The notes: generated by a model not told the origin, from the sequence alone. Shown: positions 44,110 through 53,208, counted from the stretch's first letter. The stretch is 64,000 nucleotides of DNA from Blastococcus sp. TF02A-30 (GCF_003319185.1 NZ_QOHJ01000004.1:62001-126000), one strand, 5' to 3'. Numbers and translations are program-made.

Positions 44110-44751
44110 TCAGGCGACGTCCCAGTCGTAGGCGGCGTCCTCCTCGTCGACGATCCGGATGACGAAGGTCAGCTCCTCGCCGTCCTCGGTCACCCCGTCG
44201 CACTCGTACTCGGCCAGCGGGCGCACGCGCATCCGCTCCTCGCAGCGGAGCTCGACCGAGACCTCCTCGCGCTCCTCGAACTGGGCGGCCACGTCGCGCT
44301 CGACGGCCGCGGTGTCCAGGACCCGCGGCCGCAGCGTCCCGCCGGTGTAGACGGCGACCGCCAGGAGCACCGCGAGCAGGAGCAGGCCGCCGAGCAGCCG
44401 ACCCCGCGACCGCCGCCGCGGCGCCGCCGGGGGCGGCCCGTACGGCGGTCCGCCGTAGGGCTGCTGGCCGTACCCGGGCGGGGGCCCGTATCCCGGCGGG
44501 GGCCCGTATCCCGGCGGGGGCCCGTATCCCGGCGGCGGTCCGTATCCCGGCGGCGGTCCGTATCCCGGCGGCGGTCCGTACCCGGGCTGCTGGCCGTACG
44601 CCTGCTGCGACTGCGGGGGCCCGTAGTACGGCCGGCCCTGCGGCGGCCAGGACGGCGGCGGGCCGTAGGGCTGCTGCGGGGGCTGGGGGCCGTGCCGAGC
44701 CGGCCGCTCGGCGTCCTCGCCGTCCGGGCCCGGCCGCCACGGGTCGCTCAT
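44110..44751 (-). CDS. DUF4333 membrane protein with GYGPPP repeats
   Basis: A 213-residue protein. Residues 1-110 are a cytoplasmic Pro/Gly/Tyr/Gln-rich region with six GYGPPP-type repeats. Then RRRSRGRLLGGLLLLAVLLAVAVYTGG is a single membrane span, and the C-terminal about 80 residues (DTAAVERDVAAQFEERE... AEYECDGVTEDGEELTFVIRIVD) form an external DUF4333-like domain. Topology and function are inferred; comparable mycobacterial proteins are unstudied. The gene ends 4 bp from the convergent exonuclease stop. Confidence 0.85.
   Translation of the reverse strand: MSDPWRPGPDGEDAERPARHGPQPPQQPYGPPPSWPPQGRPYYGPPQSQQAYGQQPGYGPPPGYGPPPGYGPPPGYGPPPGYGPPPGYGPPPGYGQQPYGGPPYGPPPAAPRRRSRGRLLGGLLLLAVLLAVAVYTGGTLRPRVLDTAAVERDVAAQFEEREEVSVELRCEERMRVRPLAEYECDGVTEDGEELTFVIRIVDEEDAAYDWDVA
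44471..44578. repeat. Six 18-bp tandem units encoding GYGPPP
   Basis: Six contiguous 18-bp units plus a partial seventh. The first three end GGGGGCCCG and the next three CGGCGGTCCG-like, so two sub-variants are block-wise arranged. Such arrays vary in copy number by slippage. Confidence 0.9.
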
Positions 44752-44768
44752 CGGGTTCCCTCCACTGC

Positions 44769-47606
44769 TCAGCCCCCCACGGCCACGGCGACCACGCCCC
44801 GGCGGACCCGGGTGACCGCGGCCCGGGCGACCGACGCCACCGGATCCTCGGCCACCTTGGCCACCTGGTCCAGCAAATCGATGAGCTGGCGGGTCCAGCG
44901 CACGAAGTCACCGCCGGAGAGCTCGGTGCCCGCCTGCTCGGCACCGGCCAGCACGCGGTCCAGGCTCTGCCCGTCGGCCCACCGGTAGGCGGCCCAGGCG
45001 AACCCGAGGTCGACGTCGCGGGTGGCGGGCACGCCGTGGAAGGCCTCGACGTCCTGCAGCCGGGCGCGGATCCGGCGCATCTCGCCGACCGCCGCCGAGA
45101 CCTTGCCGGCCGGGATCGCGGGCAGGCCGGGCAGGTCACGCCGTGCCTCGTAGACCAGCGTCGAGGCGACGGCGGCCAGCTCGGCGGCGTTCAGCCCACG
45201 CCAGACCCCGCCGCGCAGGCACTCGGCGACCAGCAGGTCCGACTCCGACCAGATGCGGGCCAGCCGGCGGCCGTCGTCGGTGACCACCGGGGCGTCGTCC
45301 ATGGGGACCACGACGTCGGTGTCGGCCGGCACCAGGGGCACGGGCTCGGGCACCAGGTAGCCGAGCTCCTCGAGGACGTCGCAGGTGGCGTCGAACTGCC
45401 GGGTCAGCGAGCCGGTGCGCTCGGCCATCTTCTTGTGCAGCTCCTCGGCCTCCCGGACGGCCCGGTACCAGCGCTCGGCCACCCGCACGAGGTCCTCCCG
45501 GTCGGGCAGCTGGTGCACCGGGTGCCGGCGCAGCGCCGCGCGGAGGTCGGCGAGCACCGGGTCGTCCGCCGCGGCGGAGCGGCCCTTCGTGATCCGGCGG
45601 GCACCGAGGTCGTTCTCCACGCGGGCGTTGCGCAGCGTCGAGGCGAGGTCGCGGCGGGCGTGCGGGCTGCGGTGGTTGAAGTTCTTCGGCACCCGCACCC
45701 GCGCCAGCGCGGTGACCGGCGTCGGGAAGTCGACCGACCCCAGCCGCCCGGCCCAGCGGTCCTCGGTCAGCACCAGCGGCCGCGGGTCGGCCAGGTCGGT
45801 CATGCCCGGGTCGAGGACGACGGCCAGCCCCTGGCGGCGGCCCGAGGGCACCCGGATGACGTCGCCGGGACGCAGCGCCGCCAGCGCCTCGCCCGCCTCC
45901 ATGCGCCGCTTGGCCTGGGAGTCGCGGTTGAGCTCCTTCTCCCGGTCGGAGATCTCCCGCCGCAGCTGCGCGTAGGCGGCGACGTCGCCCCGGTCGCTGT
46001 GCATCTCGGCGGCGAGCCGCTGCGCGTCCTGCTCGTGGCGCGCCGCGGCGCGGGCCAGGCCCACGACCGAGCGGTCGGCCTGGAACTGGGCGAAGGACGA
46101 CGCGAGCAGCTCGCGCGCCCGGGCCCGGCCGAACGAGCTGACCAGGTTGACCGCCATGTTGTAGCTGGGCCGGAAGCTCGACCGCAGCGGGTAGGTGCGG
46201 GTGCTGGCCAGGCCGGCGACGACGCTGGGGTCCATGCCCGGGGCCCAGACGACGACGGCGTGCCCCTCGACGTCGATGCCGCGGCGGCCGGCCCGCCCGG
46301 TGAGCTGGGTGTACTCCCCCGGCGTCACGTCGACGTGCGCCTCGCCGTTCCACTTCACCAGCCGCTCGAGGACGACGGTGCGCGCCGGCATGTTGATGCC
46401 CAGGGCGAGGGTCTCGGTGGCGAACACCGCCTTGACCAGCCCGCGGACGAAGCACTCCTCGACGGTCTCCTTGAAGGCCGGCACGAGCCCCGCGTGGTGC
46501 GCGGCGAGCCCGGCGAGCAGCCCCTCGCGCCACTCCCAGAAGCCGAGGACGTGCAGGTCCTCCTCCGGCAGCGAGCCGGTGCGCTCGTCGATGATCGCGG
46601 CGATCTCCGCCCGCTCGGCTTCGTCGGTCAGCCGCAGGCCGCTCATCAGGCACTGGTGGACGGCGGCGTCGCAGCCGTTGCGGCTGAACACGAACGTGAT
46701 CGCCGGCAGCAGGCCCGCCTTGTCCAGCCGCTCGATGACGTCGGACCGGGCCGGCGGGCGGTAGCGGGGGCGGAACCCGGAGTCGCGGCGGCGGTCCCCG
46801 CCCCAGCCCTCGATCCGCCGCTCGTGCTCGCGGACGTAGCGGACCAGCTCCGGGTCGACCACCGAGGCGCCGCGCTCGCGGGCGGTCAGCTGCCGGGGTG
46901 CGTCGCCCTGCGCATCGGAGTGCGCGGCCGGCCGCAGGGAGAACAGGTCGAACACCCGGTTGCCGACGAGCATGTGCTGCCACAGCGGGATCGGCCGCAC
47001 CTCGCTGACCACGACCTTGGTGTCCCCGCGCACGGTGACCAGCCAGTCGGCGAACTCCTCGGCGTTGCTCACCGTGGCCGACAACGAGACCAGCGTGACC
47101 GACGGCGGGAGGTGGATGATCACCTCCTCCCACACGGCGCCGCGGAAGCGGTCGGCGAGGTAGTGCACCTCGTCCATGACCACGTAGCCGAGCCCGGCCA
47201 GGGCGGGCGACTCCGCGTAGAGCATGTTCCGGAGGACCTCGGTGGTCATCACGACCACCGGGGCGTCGCCGTTCACCGCGTTGTCGCCGGTGAGGAGGCC
47301 GACCTTCTCGGGCCCGTAGCGCTCGACGAGGTCGTTGAACTTCTGGTTCGAGAGCGCCTTGATCGGGGTCGTGTAGAAGGCCTTCCGGCCTTCGGCGAGC
47401 GCCTTGTGCACCGCGAACTCGCCGACGACGGTCTTCCCGGCGCCGGTGGGCGCGCACACCAGCACGCCGGACCCCTCGTCGAGCGCCTCGCACGCCTCGA
47501 CCTGGAACGGGTCGAGGGAGAAGCCCAGCTCGGCGGTGAAGTCCGCGAGGGCGGGATGGGCGGTCCGGCGCCGGGCAGCGGCGTACCGCTCAGCGGGGCT
47601 GGACAT
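44769..47606 (-). CDS. helY: HelY-type DEAD/DEAH RNA helicase
   Basis: A 945-residue Ski2/Mtr4-like helicase. Walker A APTGAGKT is at about 52-59, DEVH at about 145-148, SLSATVSN is motif III, and FVFSRNGCDAAVHQC opens the second RecA domain. EYTQLTGRAGRRGID is motif VI. The C-terminal half holds the arch and DSHCT-like regions. ATG 47606 is used because TAACGT (47614-47619, - strand) ends 7 nt upstream and GGGAGG lies between. It is last in the tat-linked run, as in M. tuberculosis (helY near tatC). Confidence 0.95.
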   Translation of the reverse strand: MSSPAERYAAARRRTAHPALADFTAELGFSLDPFQVEACEALDEGSGVLVCAPTGAGKTVVGEFAVHKALAEGRKAFYTTPIKALSNQKFNDLVERYGPEKVGLLTGDNAVNGDAPVVVMTTEVLRNMLYAESPALAGLGYVVMDEVHYLADRFRGAVWEEVIIHLPPSVTLVSLSATVSNAEEFADWLVTVRGDTKVVVSEVRPIPLWQHMLVGNRVFDLFSLRPAAHSDAQGDAPRQLTARERGASVVDPELVRYVREHERRIEGWGGDRRRDSGFRPRYRPPARSDVIERLDKAGLLPAITFVFSRNGCDAAVHQCLMSGLRLTDEAERAEIAAIIDERTGSLPEEDLHVLGFWEWREGLLAGLAAHHAGLVPAFKETVEECFVRGLVKAVFATETLALGINMPARTVVLERLVKWNGEAHVDVTPGEYTQLTGRAGRRGIDVEGHAVVVWAPGMDPSVVAGLASTRTYPLRSSFRPSYNMAVNLVSSFGRARARELLASSFAQFQADRSVVGLARAAARHEQDAQRLAAEMHSDRGDVAAYAQLRREISDREKELNRDSQAKRRMEAGEALAALRPGDVIRVPSGRRQGLAVVLDPGMTDLADPRPLVLTEDRWAGRLGSVDFPTPVTALARVRVPKNFNHRSPHARRDLASTLRNARVENDLGARRITKGRSAAADDPVLADLRAALRRHPVHQLPDREDLVRVAERWYRAVREAEELHKKMAERTGSLTRQFDATCDVLEELGYLVPEPVPLVPADTDVVVPMDDAPVVTDDGRRLARIWSESDLLVAECLRGGVWRGLNAAELAAVASTLVYEARRDLPGLPAIPAGKVSAAVGEMRRIRARLQDVEAFHGVPATRDVDLGFAWAAYRWADGQSLDRVLAGAEQAGTELSGGDFVRWTRQLIDLLDQVAKVAEDPVASVARAAVTRVRRGVVAVAVGG

Positions 47607-47613
47607 GCCTCCC

Positions 47614-47619
47614 ACGTTA
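47614..47619 (-). promoter_or_regulatory. Putative -10 box of helY
   Basis: On the - strand TAACGT ends 7 nt before the helY ATG. It overlaps the last codons of the lipid kinase gene, so helY may have its own promoter within the operon. Confidence 0.35.
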
Positions 47620-48513
47620 GGCGGCTCCGGCCCGGTCGGCTCCCGCAACCCGCAGCGCGCCGGGCACGCACTCGATCGCGACCGGCAGCGGGGCGACCGG
47701 CTCGCCGTCGGCGTAGGTGGTGACGCCGGTGCAGGCCAGCTCGACCCGCGCCGCGCGCACGACCTCCACCGAGGGGTGCCGCACGTGCGTGCCGTCGGCC
47801 AGCCGCGGCTTGGTCCGGATCAGCTCCAGCCGGCTCGTGGCCCCCACGACCGTGACGTCGAAGAGCCCGTCGGCGGGGTCGGCGCCCGGGCAGATCCGCA
47901 GCCCGCCGCCGTACCAGGCGGTGTTGCCGACGGCGATCATCGTGGCCGGCAGCGTGCGCGTCACGCCGTCGACGGTGAGGGTCACGTCGTAGGGGCGCAG
48001 CCGCGCCAGCTCGAGGAGGACGGCGACGTCGTAGCGGCGGCGGCCCCGCGGCCAGCGCAGCCGGTTGGCGCGGTCGGTGACGGCCGAGTCGAAGCCGCAG
48101 CAGAGCACGGTGGCCCACCACCGCTCCCCCACCCGGCCGGCGTCGACGGTGCGGGACCGGCCCGAGACGAGGTCCTCCCCCACCGCGCGGACCGCGGCGA
48201 GGGGGTCCGCCGGCACGCCGAGGGCCAGGGCGAGGTCGTTGCCCGTCCCGGTCGGCACCACGCCCAGCGGCGTCGTCGTCCCGGCGACCGCCTGCAGCGC
48301 GGCGTGCGCCGCGCCGTCGCCACCGACGGCGACGACCGCGGCGGCGCCGCCGGCGACCGCGTCGGTGGCCAGGCGCTCCGCCTCGGCCCCGGTGGTGGCC
48401 GGCAGCACCCGCGGCGCCAGGCCGGCCGCCCGCAGCCCGTCGAGCACCGCGCCGCCGAGCTCCCGAGCGCGGCCGCGGCCGGCGGCGGCGCTGAGCAGGA
48501 CGGCGACGTCCAC
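47617..48513 (-). CDS. Diacylglycerol/lipid kinase (YegS-like)
   Basis: A 298-residue lipid kinase. The nucleotide and diacylglycerol-kinase motif GGDGAAHAALQA is followed by PTGTGNDLALALGVPADPL, and GNTAWYGGGLRICPGADPADGLFDV is the C-domain block. It phosphorylates a diacylglycerol-like or polyprenol lipid at the membrane. The GTG start is 2 bp from the tatC stop, so it is in one transcript with tatC. M. tuberculosis has helY directly after tatC, so this gene is an insertion in that order. Confidence 0.92.
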   Translation of the reverse strand: MDVAVLLSAAAGRGRARELGGAVLDGLRAAGLAPRVLPATTGAEAERLATDAVAGGAAAVVAVGGDGAAHAALQAVAGTTTPLGVVPTGTGNDLALALGVPADPLAAVRAVGEDLVSGRSRTVDAGRVGERWWATVLCCGFDSAVTDRANRLRWPRGRRRYDVAVLLELARLRPYDVTLTVDGVTRTLPATMIAVGNTAWYGGGLRICPGADPADGLFDVTVVGATSRLELIRTKPRLADGTHVRHPSVEVVRAARVELACTGVTTYADGEPVAPLPVAIECVPGALRVAGADRAGAA

Positions 48514-48515
48514 GC

Positions 48516-49439
48516 TCAGCCGCGGGGGGACGGCGAGGAGCCGAGCGGGTCCTCCAGCGGCGCGGGCTCCTCGATCCGGGACGGCGTCGCGTCCAGCGGG
48601 GACGCCTCGTCGTCGGAGAGGTCGGCGAGCCCCGCGGCGGCCTCCCGCCGGGCGCGGCGGCGGTCCACGAAGCGGGCGATCTGGATGGCGATCTCGAACA
48701 GCACGATCATCGGACCGGCCATGAGCAGCATCGTGAACGGGTCCTGCGTCGGCGTGACGAACGCGGCGAACACGATGGTGAGGAAGAAGATCCAGCGCCG
48801 GCTCTTGCGCAGCACGTCGTAGCTGAGGACGCCGACCAGGTTCAGGGCGACGGCCAGCAGCGGCACCTCGAAGCTCACCCCGAACGCGATGAGCAGGGAG
48901 AGCATGAAGCCGATGTAGTCGGGAGCGGTGAGCGCGATGATCGTGCCGTCGCCGGCCAGCGACAGCAGCAGCTCCAGGCCCTTGGCCAGCGACACGTAGG
49001 CGAGCACCGCGCCGCCGGCGAACAGCAGCGAGGAGACGGCGACGAACCCGACGCCGTAGCGCTTCTCGTTGCGCTTGAGCCCGGGGGTGATGAACGCCCA
49101 GAGCTGGTACAGCCAGAAGGGCGACGAGAGCACCGCCCCGGCCAGGAAGGACACCTTCAGCCGGATGAAGACGCCGCCGAACACGTCGGTGATCAGCAGG
49201 CCGCACTCCGTGCCGCCGTCGCCGTAGCGCAGCTCGGGGTCGAGGTTGCAGTACGGGGCGCGGATGAACTCGCCGAGCCCGTGCTCGTACCACCAGAAGG
49301 CGACGGCGGTGGCGACCAGCAGCGCCAGCAGCGCCTTGCCGATGCGGTTGCGCAGCTCGGTGAGGTGGGCGACCAGGCTCATGGTCGCCGACGGGTCGCG
49401 CGGCGTGCGCCGTCGCCGCTTCCCCGTCGCCTCGCTCAC
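48516..49439 (-). CDS. tatC: Twin-arginine translocase subunit TatC
   Basis: A 307-residue integral membrane protein, the signal-peptide receptor of the Tat export system. MSLVAHLTELRNRIGKALLALLVATAVAFWW is the family opening, and six spans follow. FLAGAVLSSPFWLYQLWAFITPGLKRNEKRY is the conserved periplasmic and cytoplasmic loop pair. A Lys/Arg start (RKRRRTPRD) and a Pro/Asp-rich C-terminal tail extend the core. tatA is immediately upstream. Confidence 0.97.
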   Translation of the reverse strand: MSEATGKRRRRTPRDPSATMSLVAHLTELRNRIGKALLALLVATAVAFWWYEHGLGEFIRAPYCNLDPELRYGDGGTECGLLITDVFGGVFIRLKVSFLAGAVLSSPFWLYQLWAFITPGLKRNEKRYGVGFVAVSSLLFAGGAVLAYVSLAKGLELLLSLAGDGTIIALTAPDYIGFMLSLLIAFGVSFEVPLLAVALNLVGVLSYDVLRKSRRWIFFLTIVFAAFVTPTQDPFTMLLMAGPMIVLFEIAIQIARFVDRRRARREAAAGLADLSDDEASPLDATPSRIEEPAPLEDPLGSSPSPRG

Positions 49440-49462
49440 CGTCGTCCCGCCGTGCGCAGGGG

Positions 49463-49777
49463 TCAGCGGGGGCCGTCGGCCGTGCGCGAGCGCTCGGCCT
49501 GGGCGCGCAGCTCCGCGGCCCGCAGCTCGGCGGCGCGGGCCTCCGCCTCGAGCTCGGCGGCCGGGTCAGCCGGGGCGACGATCTCGCCGCGGACCGGGGT
49601 GGTCCGCGCCGGGTCCTTCGACCGCACGTCGTCGTCCTTCATGCCCTTCATCTCGCCCTTGAAGATGCGCAGCGAACGGCCCAGTGATCGGGAGGCGTCC
49701 GGCAGCTTCTTGTAGCCGAAGAGCAGCAGGATCGCCAGGATGATCAGGATGAGCTCGGGGGCACCGAGTCCGAGCAT
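49463..49777 (-). CDS. tatA: Twin-arginine translocase subunit TatA
   Basis: A 104-residue single-span protein forming the Tat pore. [49 protein letters not shown] is the complete signature: N-terminal helix, hinge, amphipathic helix. The tail is acidic and Ala/Glu-rich. tatB is absent, normal for the simpler two-component Tat of many actinobacteria or encoded elsewhere. Confidence 0.97.
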   Translation of the reverse strand: MLGLGAPELILIILAILLLFGYKKLPDASRSLGRSLRIFKGEMKGMKDDDVRSKDPARTTPVRGEIVAPADPAAELEAEARAAELRAAELRAQAERSRTADGPR

Positions 49778-49843
49778 GACGGTCCTCCAGAGGTGGGTGG
49801 CTGGGGGCGATGCTACGCCGGGGAGCTGTCCGCCCCCCGGCGT

Positions 49844-50041
49844 TCAGCTGCCTGCGGCCTGCCGTTCAGCGGCGCGTTGCGCCGTCCGCTGCGCCTCCTC
49901 CAGGACCGGCCGGAGGTCGCGGTCGACGGCCTCGACCTCGCGGCGCAGCCGGGCGGCCGCGCCGAGCACGCCGTAGACCACTCCGCCCAGGACGAGGACG
50001 GCGAGGACTCCGACGGCGATCCAGACGACGAGGAGCAGCAC
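49844..50041 (-). CDS. Small single-span membrane protein between pafC and tatA
   Basis: A 65-residue protein. Residues 2-24 (LLLVVWIAVGVLAVLVLGGVVYG) are one membrane span, followed by an amphipathic helix RREVEAVDRDLRPVLEEAQRTAQRAAERQ. This layout echoes TatA (short span plus amphipathic helix) but lacks the TatA hinge and FG motif. It lies 9 bp downstream of pafC and 66 bp upstream of tatA on the same strand. No family was recognised. Its position is conserved only by inference. Confidence 0.75.
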   Translation of the reverse strand: MLLLVVWIAVGVLAVLVLGGVVYGVLGAAARLRREVEAVDRDLRPVLEEAQRTAQRAAERQAAGS

Positions 50042-50050
50042 GGTCCGACC

Positions 50051-51025
50051 CTAGCCCGACGGTGCGACGCCGTAGCGGGCCAGCGCGGCCCGGGCGTCGG
50101 CGGCCACCTCGGCGGTGAGCTCGCGGGGCTCGTCCACCAGGGCCTCGCCGCCCAGGGACGCCACCAGCCGGCGGGCCCAGGCCAGGTCGGCGGTGCGCAC
50201 CGTGACCGCCAGGCCGCCGGCCGGGTCCTCGACCGGGCGGACCGAGTCGACCGGGTAGTAGTCGGCCACCCAGCGAGCCCGGCGGGAGAGCCGCAGCCGG
50301 ACCGCGGGCGATCCGGGCTCGGCCTGGTAGATGCCGTTCTCCACGTCGCGCTCGTGGGCCTGCGGCGGCGGGGCGGCCGGCTCGTCGAGGACGGCGACGT
50401 CGTCGACCCGGTCGAGGCGGAACAGCCGGACCCCCTCGGACCTGCGGCACCACGCCTCGAGGTACCAGCGGCCCTCGACAAGCAGCAGCCGCATGGGGTC
50501 GACGGTCCGCTCGGTGCGCTCGTCCCGGGTGGGCACGTAGTAGTGCAGGTGCAGCGCCCGCTTGCGCTCCAGGCCCTCGCGGACGACGGCCAGCGTCTCC
50601 TCCCGGGCGTCGACGCTCACGGCCACGGGCGCGGTCTCGGCGCTGTGCCCGGCGGCGGCCGACACCTTGGCCAGCGCGCGGCTGACGGCGTCCCGCTCGG
50701 CGAGCCCCGGCAGCTCCAGCAGGGTGCGCAGGGCGACGACGAGCGCCACCGCCTCGTCGGTGGTCAGCCGCAGCGGCCGCACCATGCCGGCGGTGAACGT
50801 GACCCGCACCCGGTCGCCCTCGAAGGAGAGGTCGATCAGGTCGCCCGGACCGTAGCCGGGCAGGCCGCACATCCACAGCAGTTCCAGGTCGCTGCGCAGC
50901 TGCCGCTCGGTGACCCCGAAGTCGCGGGCGACCTCGGCCACGGCCACGCCCTCGGGGCGGGCGGTCAGGTACGGGACCAGGGCCAGCAGCCGGGTCATCC
51001 GGTCGGTGGTGCCGGTGCTCGTCAC
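50051..51025 (-). CDS. pafC: WYL-domain regulator PafC
   Basis: A 324-residue protein: N-terminal helix-turn-helix (TRLLALVPYLTARPEGVAVAEVARDFGVTERQLRSDLELL), then a WYL domain (LEAWCRRSEGVRLFRLDRVDDV, TVDPMRLLLVEGRWYL) and a C-terminal extension. With PafB it forms the heterodimeric activator of the LexA-independent mycobacterial DNA-damage response. GTG start overlaps the pafB stop by 4 bp, so both are made together. Linkage to pafA and tatA/tatC is as in M. tuberculosis. Confidence 0.95.
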   Translation of the reverse strand: MTSTGTTDRMTRLLALVPYLTARPEGVAVAEVARDFGVTERQLRSDLELLWMCGLPGYGPGDLIDLSFEGDRVRVTFTAGMVRPLRLTTDEAVALVVALRTLLELPGLAERDAVSRALAKVSAAAGHSAETAPVAVSVDAREETLAVVREGLERKRALHLHYYVPTRDERTERTVDPMRLLLVEGRWYLEAWCRRSEGVRLFRLDRVDDVAVLDEPAAPPPQAHERDVENGIYQAEPGSPAVRLRLSRRARWVADYYPVDSVRPVEDPAGGLAVTVRTADLAWARRLVASLGGEALVDEPRELTAEVAADARAALARYGVAPSG

Positions 51026-51999
51026 GAGGGCTCCCCCATCGCGGCCAGCCGGGTGAGGCGGCCGATGACGGCGTCGCGCATCTCGGCCGGCGCCTCCACC
51101 AGCACGTCGGGGCCGAAGGAGGCCAGCCGGTCGGCCAGCCCCCAGGGTTCGGTGGTGCGCAGCTCCAGGCGGTCGTCCCCGTCGTCGGACGGGCCGAGCG
51201 GGGTCGCCTGGCGGCGCAGCCCGTTGGCCGTGCCGGGCCGGGCGCGGACGACGACCACGTGCTCCTCCCCGCCGACCTGGCCGGCGACCATCGCGCCGAG
51301 GTCGACGTCCGGCGGCGGCTCGAACGCGCCCGCCGGCCCGGTGGCCTTCGGGGTGCCGACGACGCGGGACAGCCGGAAGACGCGCGGCTGCTGCCGGTCG
51401 AGATCCAGCCCGCCCAGGTACCAGCGGCCGTGCCACGCGATGACGCCCCAGGGCTGCACGTGCCGGCGGCGCGGCTCCTCCTCGTCGGGACGGCGGTAGT
51501 CGAACTCGAGCACGCGCCGGTCGCGGGCGGCGGCGTAGGCGGGCTCGAAGGCGGGCTCGCCGGCGTCCAGCCGCGGCTGCAGCGGGATGCCGCGGCTCGC
51601 GTCGACGTCGACGCCGGCGGCCTTCAGCTTGACCAGTGCGCTGTGCGCGGCGCCGGCCAGCTGGGCCGATTCCCACAGCCGCAGGGCCAGGCCGACGGCG
51701 GCGGCCTCCTCGCCGGTGAGCGTGATCTCGGGCAGCTCGTAGTCGGCCCGGGCGATGCGGTAGCCGTCCTCGGTGTCGAAGGCGCTGGTGCGTCCGGTCT
51801 CCAGCGGGACGCCCATCTCGCGCAGCTCGGCCTTGTCCCGCTCGAACATCCGCTTGAAGGCCTCGTCGGCGCGGTCGGTGCCGTCGTCGGGCTCGTAGCC
51901 GGGCACGGTCGCGCGGATGCGGGCCGCCGTCACGTACTGCCGGGTGCTGAGCAGCGCGATGACCAGGTTGACCAGCCGCTCCGCCCGCTTCGCCGCCAT
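51022..51999 (-). CDS. pafB: WYL-domain regulator PafB
   Basis: A 325-residue paralogue of PafC. Helix-turn-helix RLVNLVIALLSTRQYVTAARIRATVPGY, a middle region FKRMFERDKAELREMGVPLETG, the WYL core RRHVQPWGVIAWHGRWYLGGLDLDRQQPRVFRLSRVVG, and a WCX-like end. WYL domains likely sense single-stranded nucleic acid after damage. ATG start. Divergent from the DUF3866 gene, sharing a 100-bp intergenic region. Confidence 0.95.
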   Translation of the reverse strand: MAAKRAERLVNLVIALLSTRQYVTAARIRATVPGYEPDDGTDRADEAFKRMFERDKAELREMGVPLETGRTSAFDTEDGYRIARADYELPEITLTGEEAAAVGLALRLWESAQLAGAAHSALVKLKAAGVDVDASRGIPLQPRLDAGEPAFEPAYAAARDRRVLEFDYRRPDEEEPRRRHVQPWGVIAWHGRWYLGGLDLDRQQPRVFRLSRVVGTPKATGPAGAFEPPPDVDLGAMVAGQVGGEEHVVVVRARPGTANGLRRQATPLGPSDDGDDRLELRTTEPWGLADRLASFGPDVLVEAPAEMRDAVIGRLTRLAAMGEPS

Positions 52000-52089
52000 G
52001 GCGGACAGGCTAGATCAAGGACCCCCTGCCCCCCTCCGCGCGCACGCTCGCGCGGGACCCTGCAGCGGGCCGACCACCGGCCGGCGACA

Positions 52090-52095
52090 TAGGCT
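52090..52095 (+). promoter_or_regulatory. Putative -10 box of the DUF3866 gene
   Basis: TAGGCT ends 6 nt before the GTG at 52102, with no Shine-Dalgarno. Part of the pafB/DUF3866 divergent region. Confidence 0.45.
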
Positions 52096-52101
52096 GCCCG
52101 C

Positions 52102-53208
52102 GTGCCGAACTCCTCCCGCATCCGCTGGCGCCGCGGCGAGGTCACGGCCGTCGGCCGGGCGTGGCGGGACGCGCTGGAGCTGACCGTCGCCGTCCCCGAC
52201 GACGGCGAGGTGCGGGCGCTGGCCTACCCGTCGCTGGTGGGCGTGCCCGAGGTGGGCGACGCGGTGCTGCTCAACACCACGGCCTGGGCGCAGAACCTCG
52301 GCACCGGCGGGTACGCGCTCGTCGTCGCCGTCCCCGACCGCCTGCCCGCCGACCCCACCGGGCCCGGCCACCTGGTGAAGGCGCGCTACACGCCGTTGCA
52401 GGTGACCGTGCAGGGCGTCGACGAGCAGGAGACCGAGCACCACGCGACGCTGGCCGAGGCCGACTCGCTCGAGGGCATGCCGGTCGTGGTCGCCGACCTG
52501 CACTCCGCGCTGCCCGCCGCCCTCATCGGGGTGCTGGCCACCGACCCGGACCTGAAGGTCGCCTACGTGATGACCGACGGCGGCGCGCTGGCCGCCGGGT
52601 TCTCGCGGACCCTCGACGGGCTGCGGAAGTCGCTCGCGGGCGTGGTCACGGTGGGCCAGGCGTTCGGCGGCGACCTGGAGGCGGTCACCGTGCACACCGG
52701 GCTGCTGGCGGCCAGGCACGTGCTGGGCGCCGACGTCGCCATCGTGGCCCAGGGCCCCGGCAACCTGGGCACCGGGACGCCGTGGGGCTTCTCCGGGGTG
52801 GCCGCCGGTGAGGCGTGCAACGCGGTGACGGTGCTCGGCGGGCAGGCCATCGGCGCGCTGCGGATCTCCGACGCCGACCCACGACCGCGGCACCGCGGGG
52901 TCTCCCACCACTCGCTGACCGCGTTCGGCCGGGTGGCGCTGGGCGGGGTCACCCTGGTCGCGCCGCGCGGGCTGGGGTCGGAACTGGGCTCGCAGGTCGA
53001 CGAGGACCTCGCCGGCCAACCGGCGCGCAACCCGGTGGTGTGGGTGGACACCGACGGCCTGGAGGAGGCCCTGGGCCTGTCCCCCGTTCCGCTGCGGACG
53101 ATGGGCCGCGGCATGCCCGAGGAGCGGGCCTACTTCCTGGCGGCCGCGGCCGCCGGCCGCTACGCGGCGCTGGCCGTCCCGGTGCCGGTGGAGCCGGTCG
53201 GCGACTGA
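52102..53208 (+). CDS. DUF3866-family protein
   Basis: A 368-residue protein. Family blocks: RRGEVTAVGRAWRDALELTV, NTTAWAQNLGTGGYALVVAVPD, HLVKARYTPLQVTVQGVDEQE, GMPVVVADLHSALPAALIG, VVTVGQAFGGDLEAVTVHTGLLAARHVLGADVAIVAQGPGNLGTGTPWGFSG, RHRGVSHHSLTAFGRVALGG. DUF3866 proteins are conserved in actinobacteria and firmicutes without known function; the HS and GPGNLGT blocks look enzyme-like. Probably leaderless. It ends before a long hairpin. Confidence 0.93.
   Translation: MPNSSRIRWRRGEVTAVGRAWRDALELTVAVPDDGEVRALAYPSLVGVPEVGDAVLLNTTAWAQNLGTGGYALVVAVPDRLPADPTGPGHLVKARYTPLQVTVQGVDEQETEHHATLAEADSLEGMPVVVADLHSALPAALIGVLATDPDLKVAYVMTDGGALAAGFSRTLDGLRKSLAGVVTVGQAFGGDLEAVTVHTGLLAARHVLGADVAIVAQGPGNLGTGTPWGFSGVAAGEACNAVTVLGGQAIGALRISDADPRPRHRGVSHHSLTAFGRVALGGVTLVAPRGLGSELGSQVDEDLAGQPARNPVVWVDTDGLEEALGLSPVPLRTMGRGMPEERAYFLAAAAAGRYAALAVPVPVEPVGD

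Noticed and set aside
44471..44590. Regular 18-bp array as a possible CRISPR
   Set aside because: No spacers; units are contiguous, in frame and encode the GYGPPP repeats of a protein gene.
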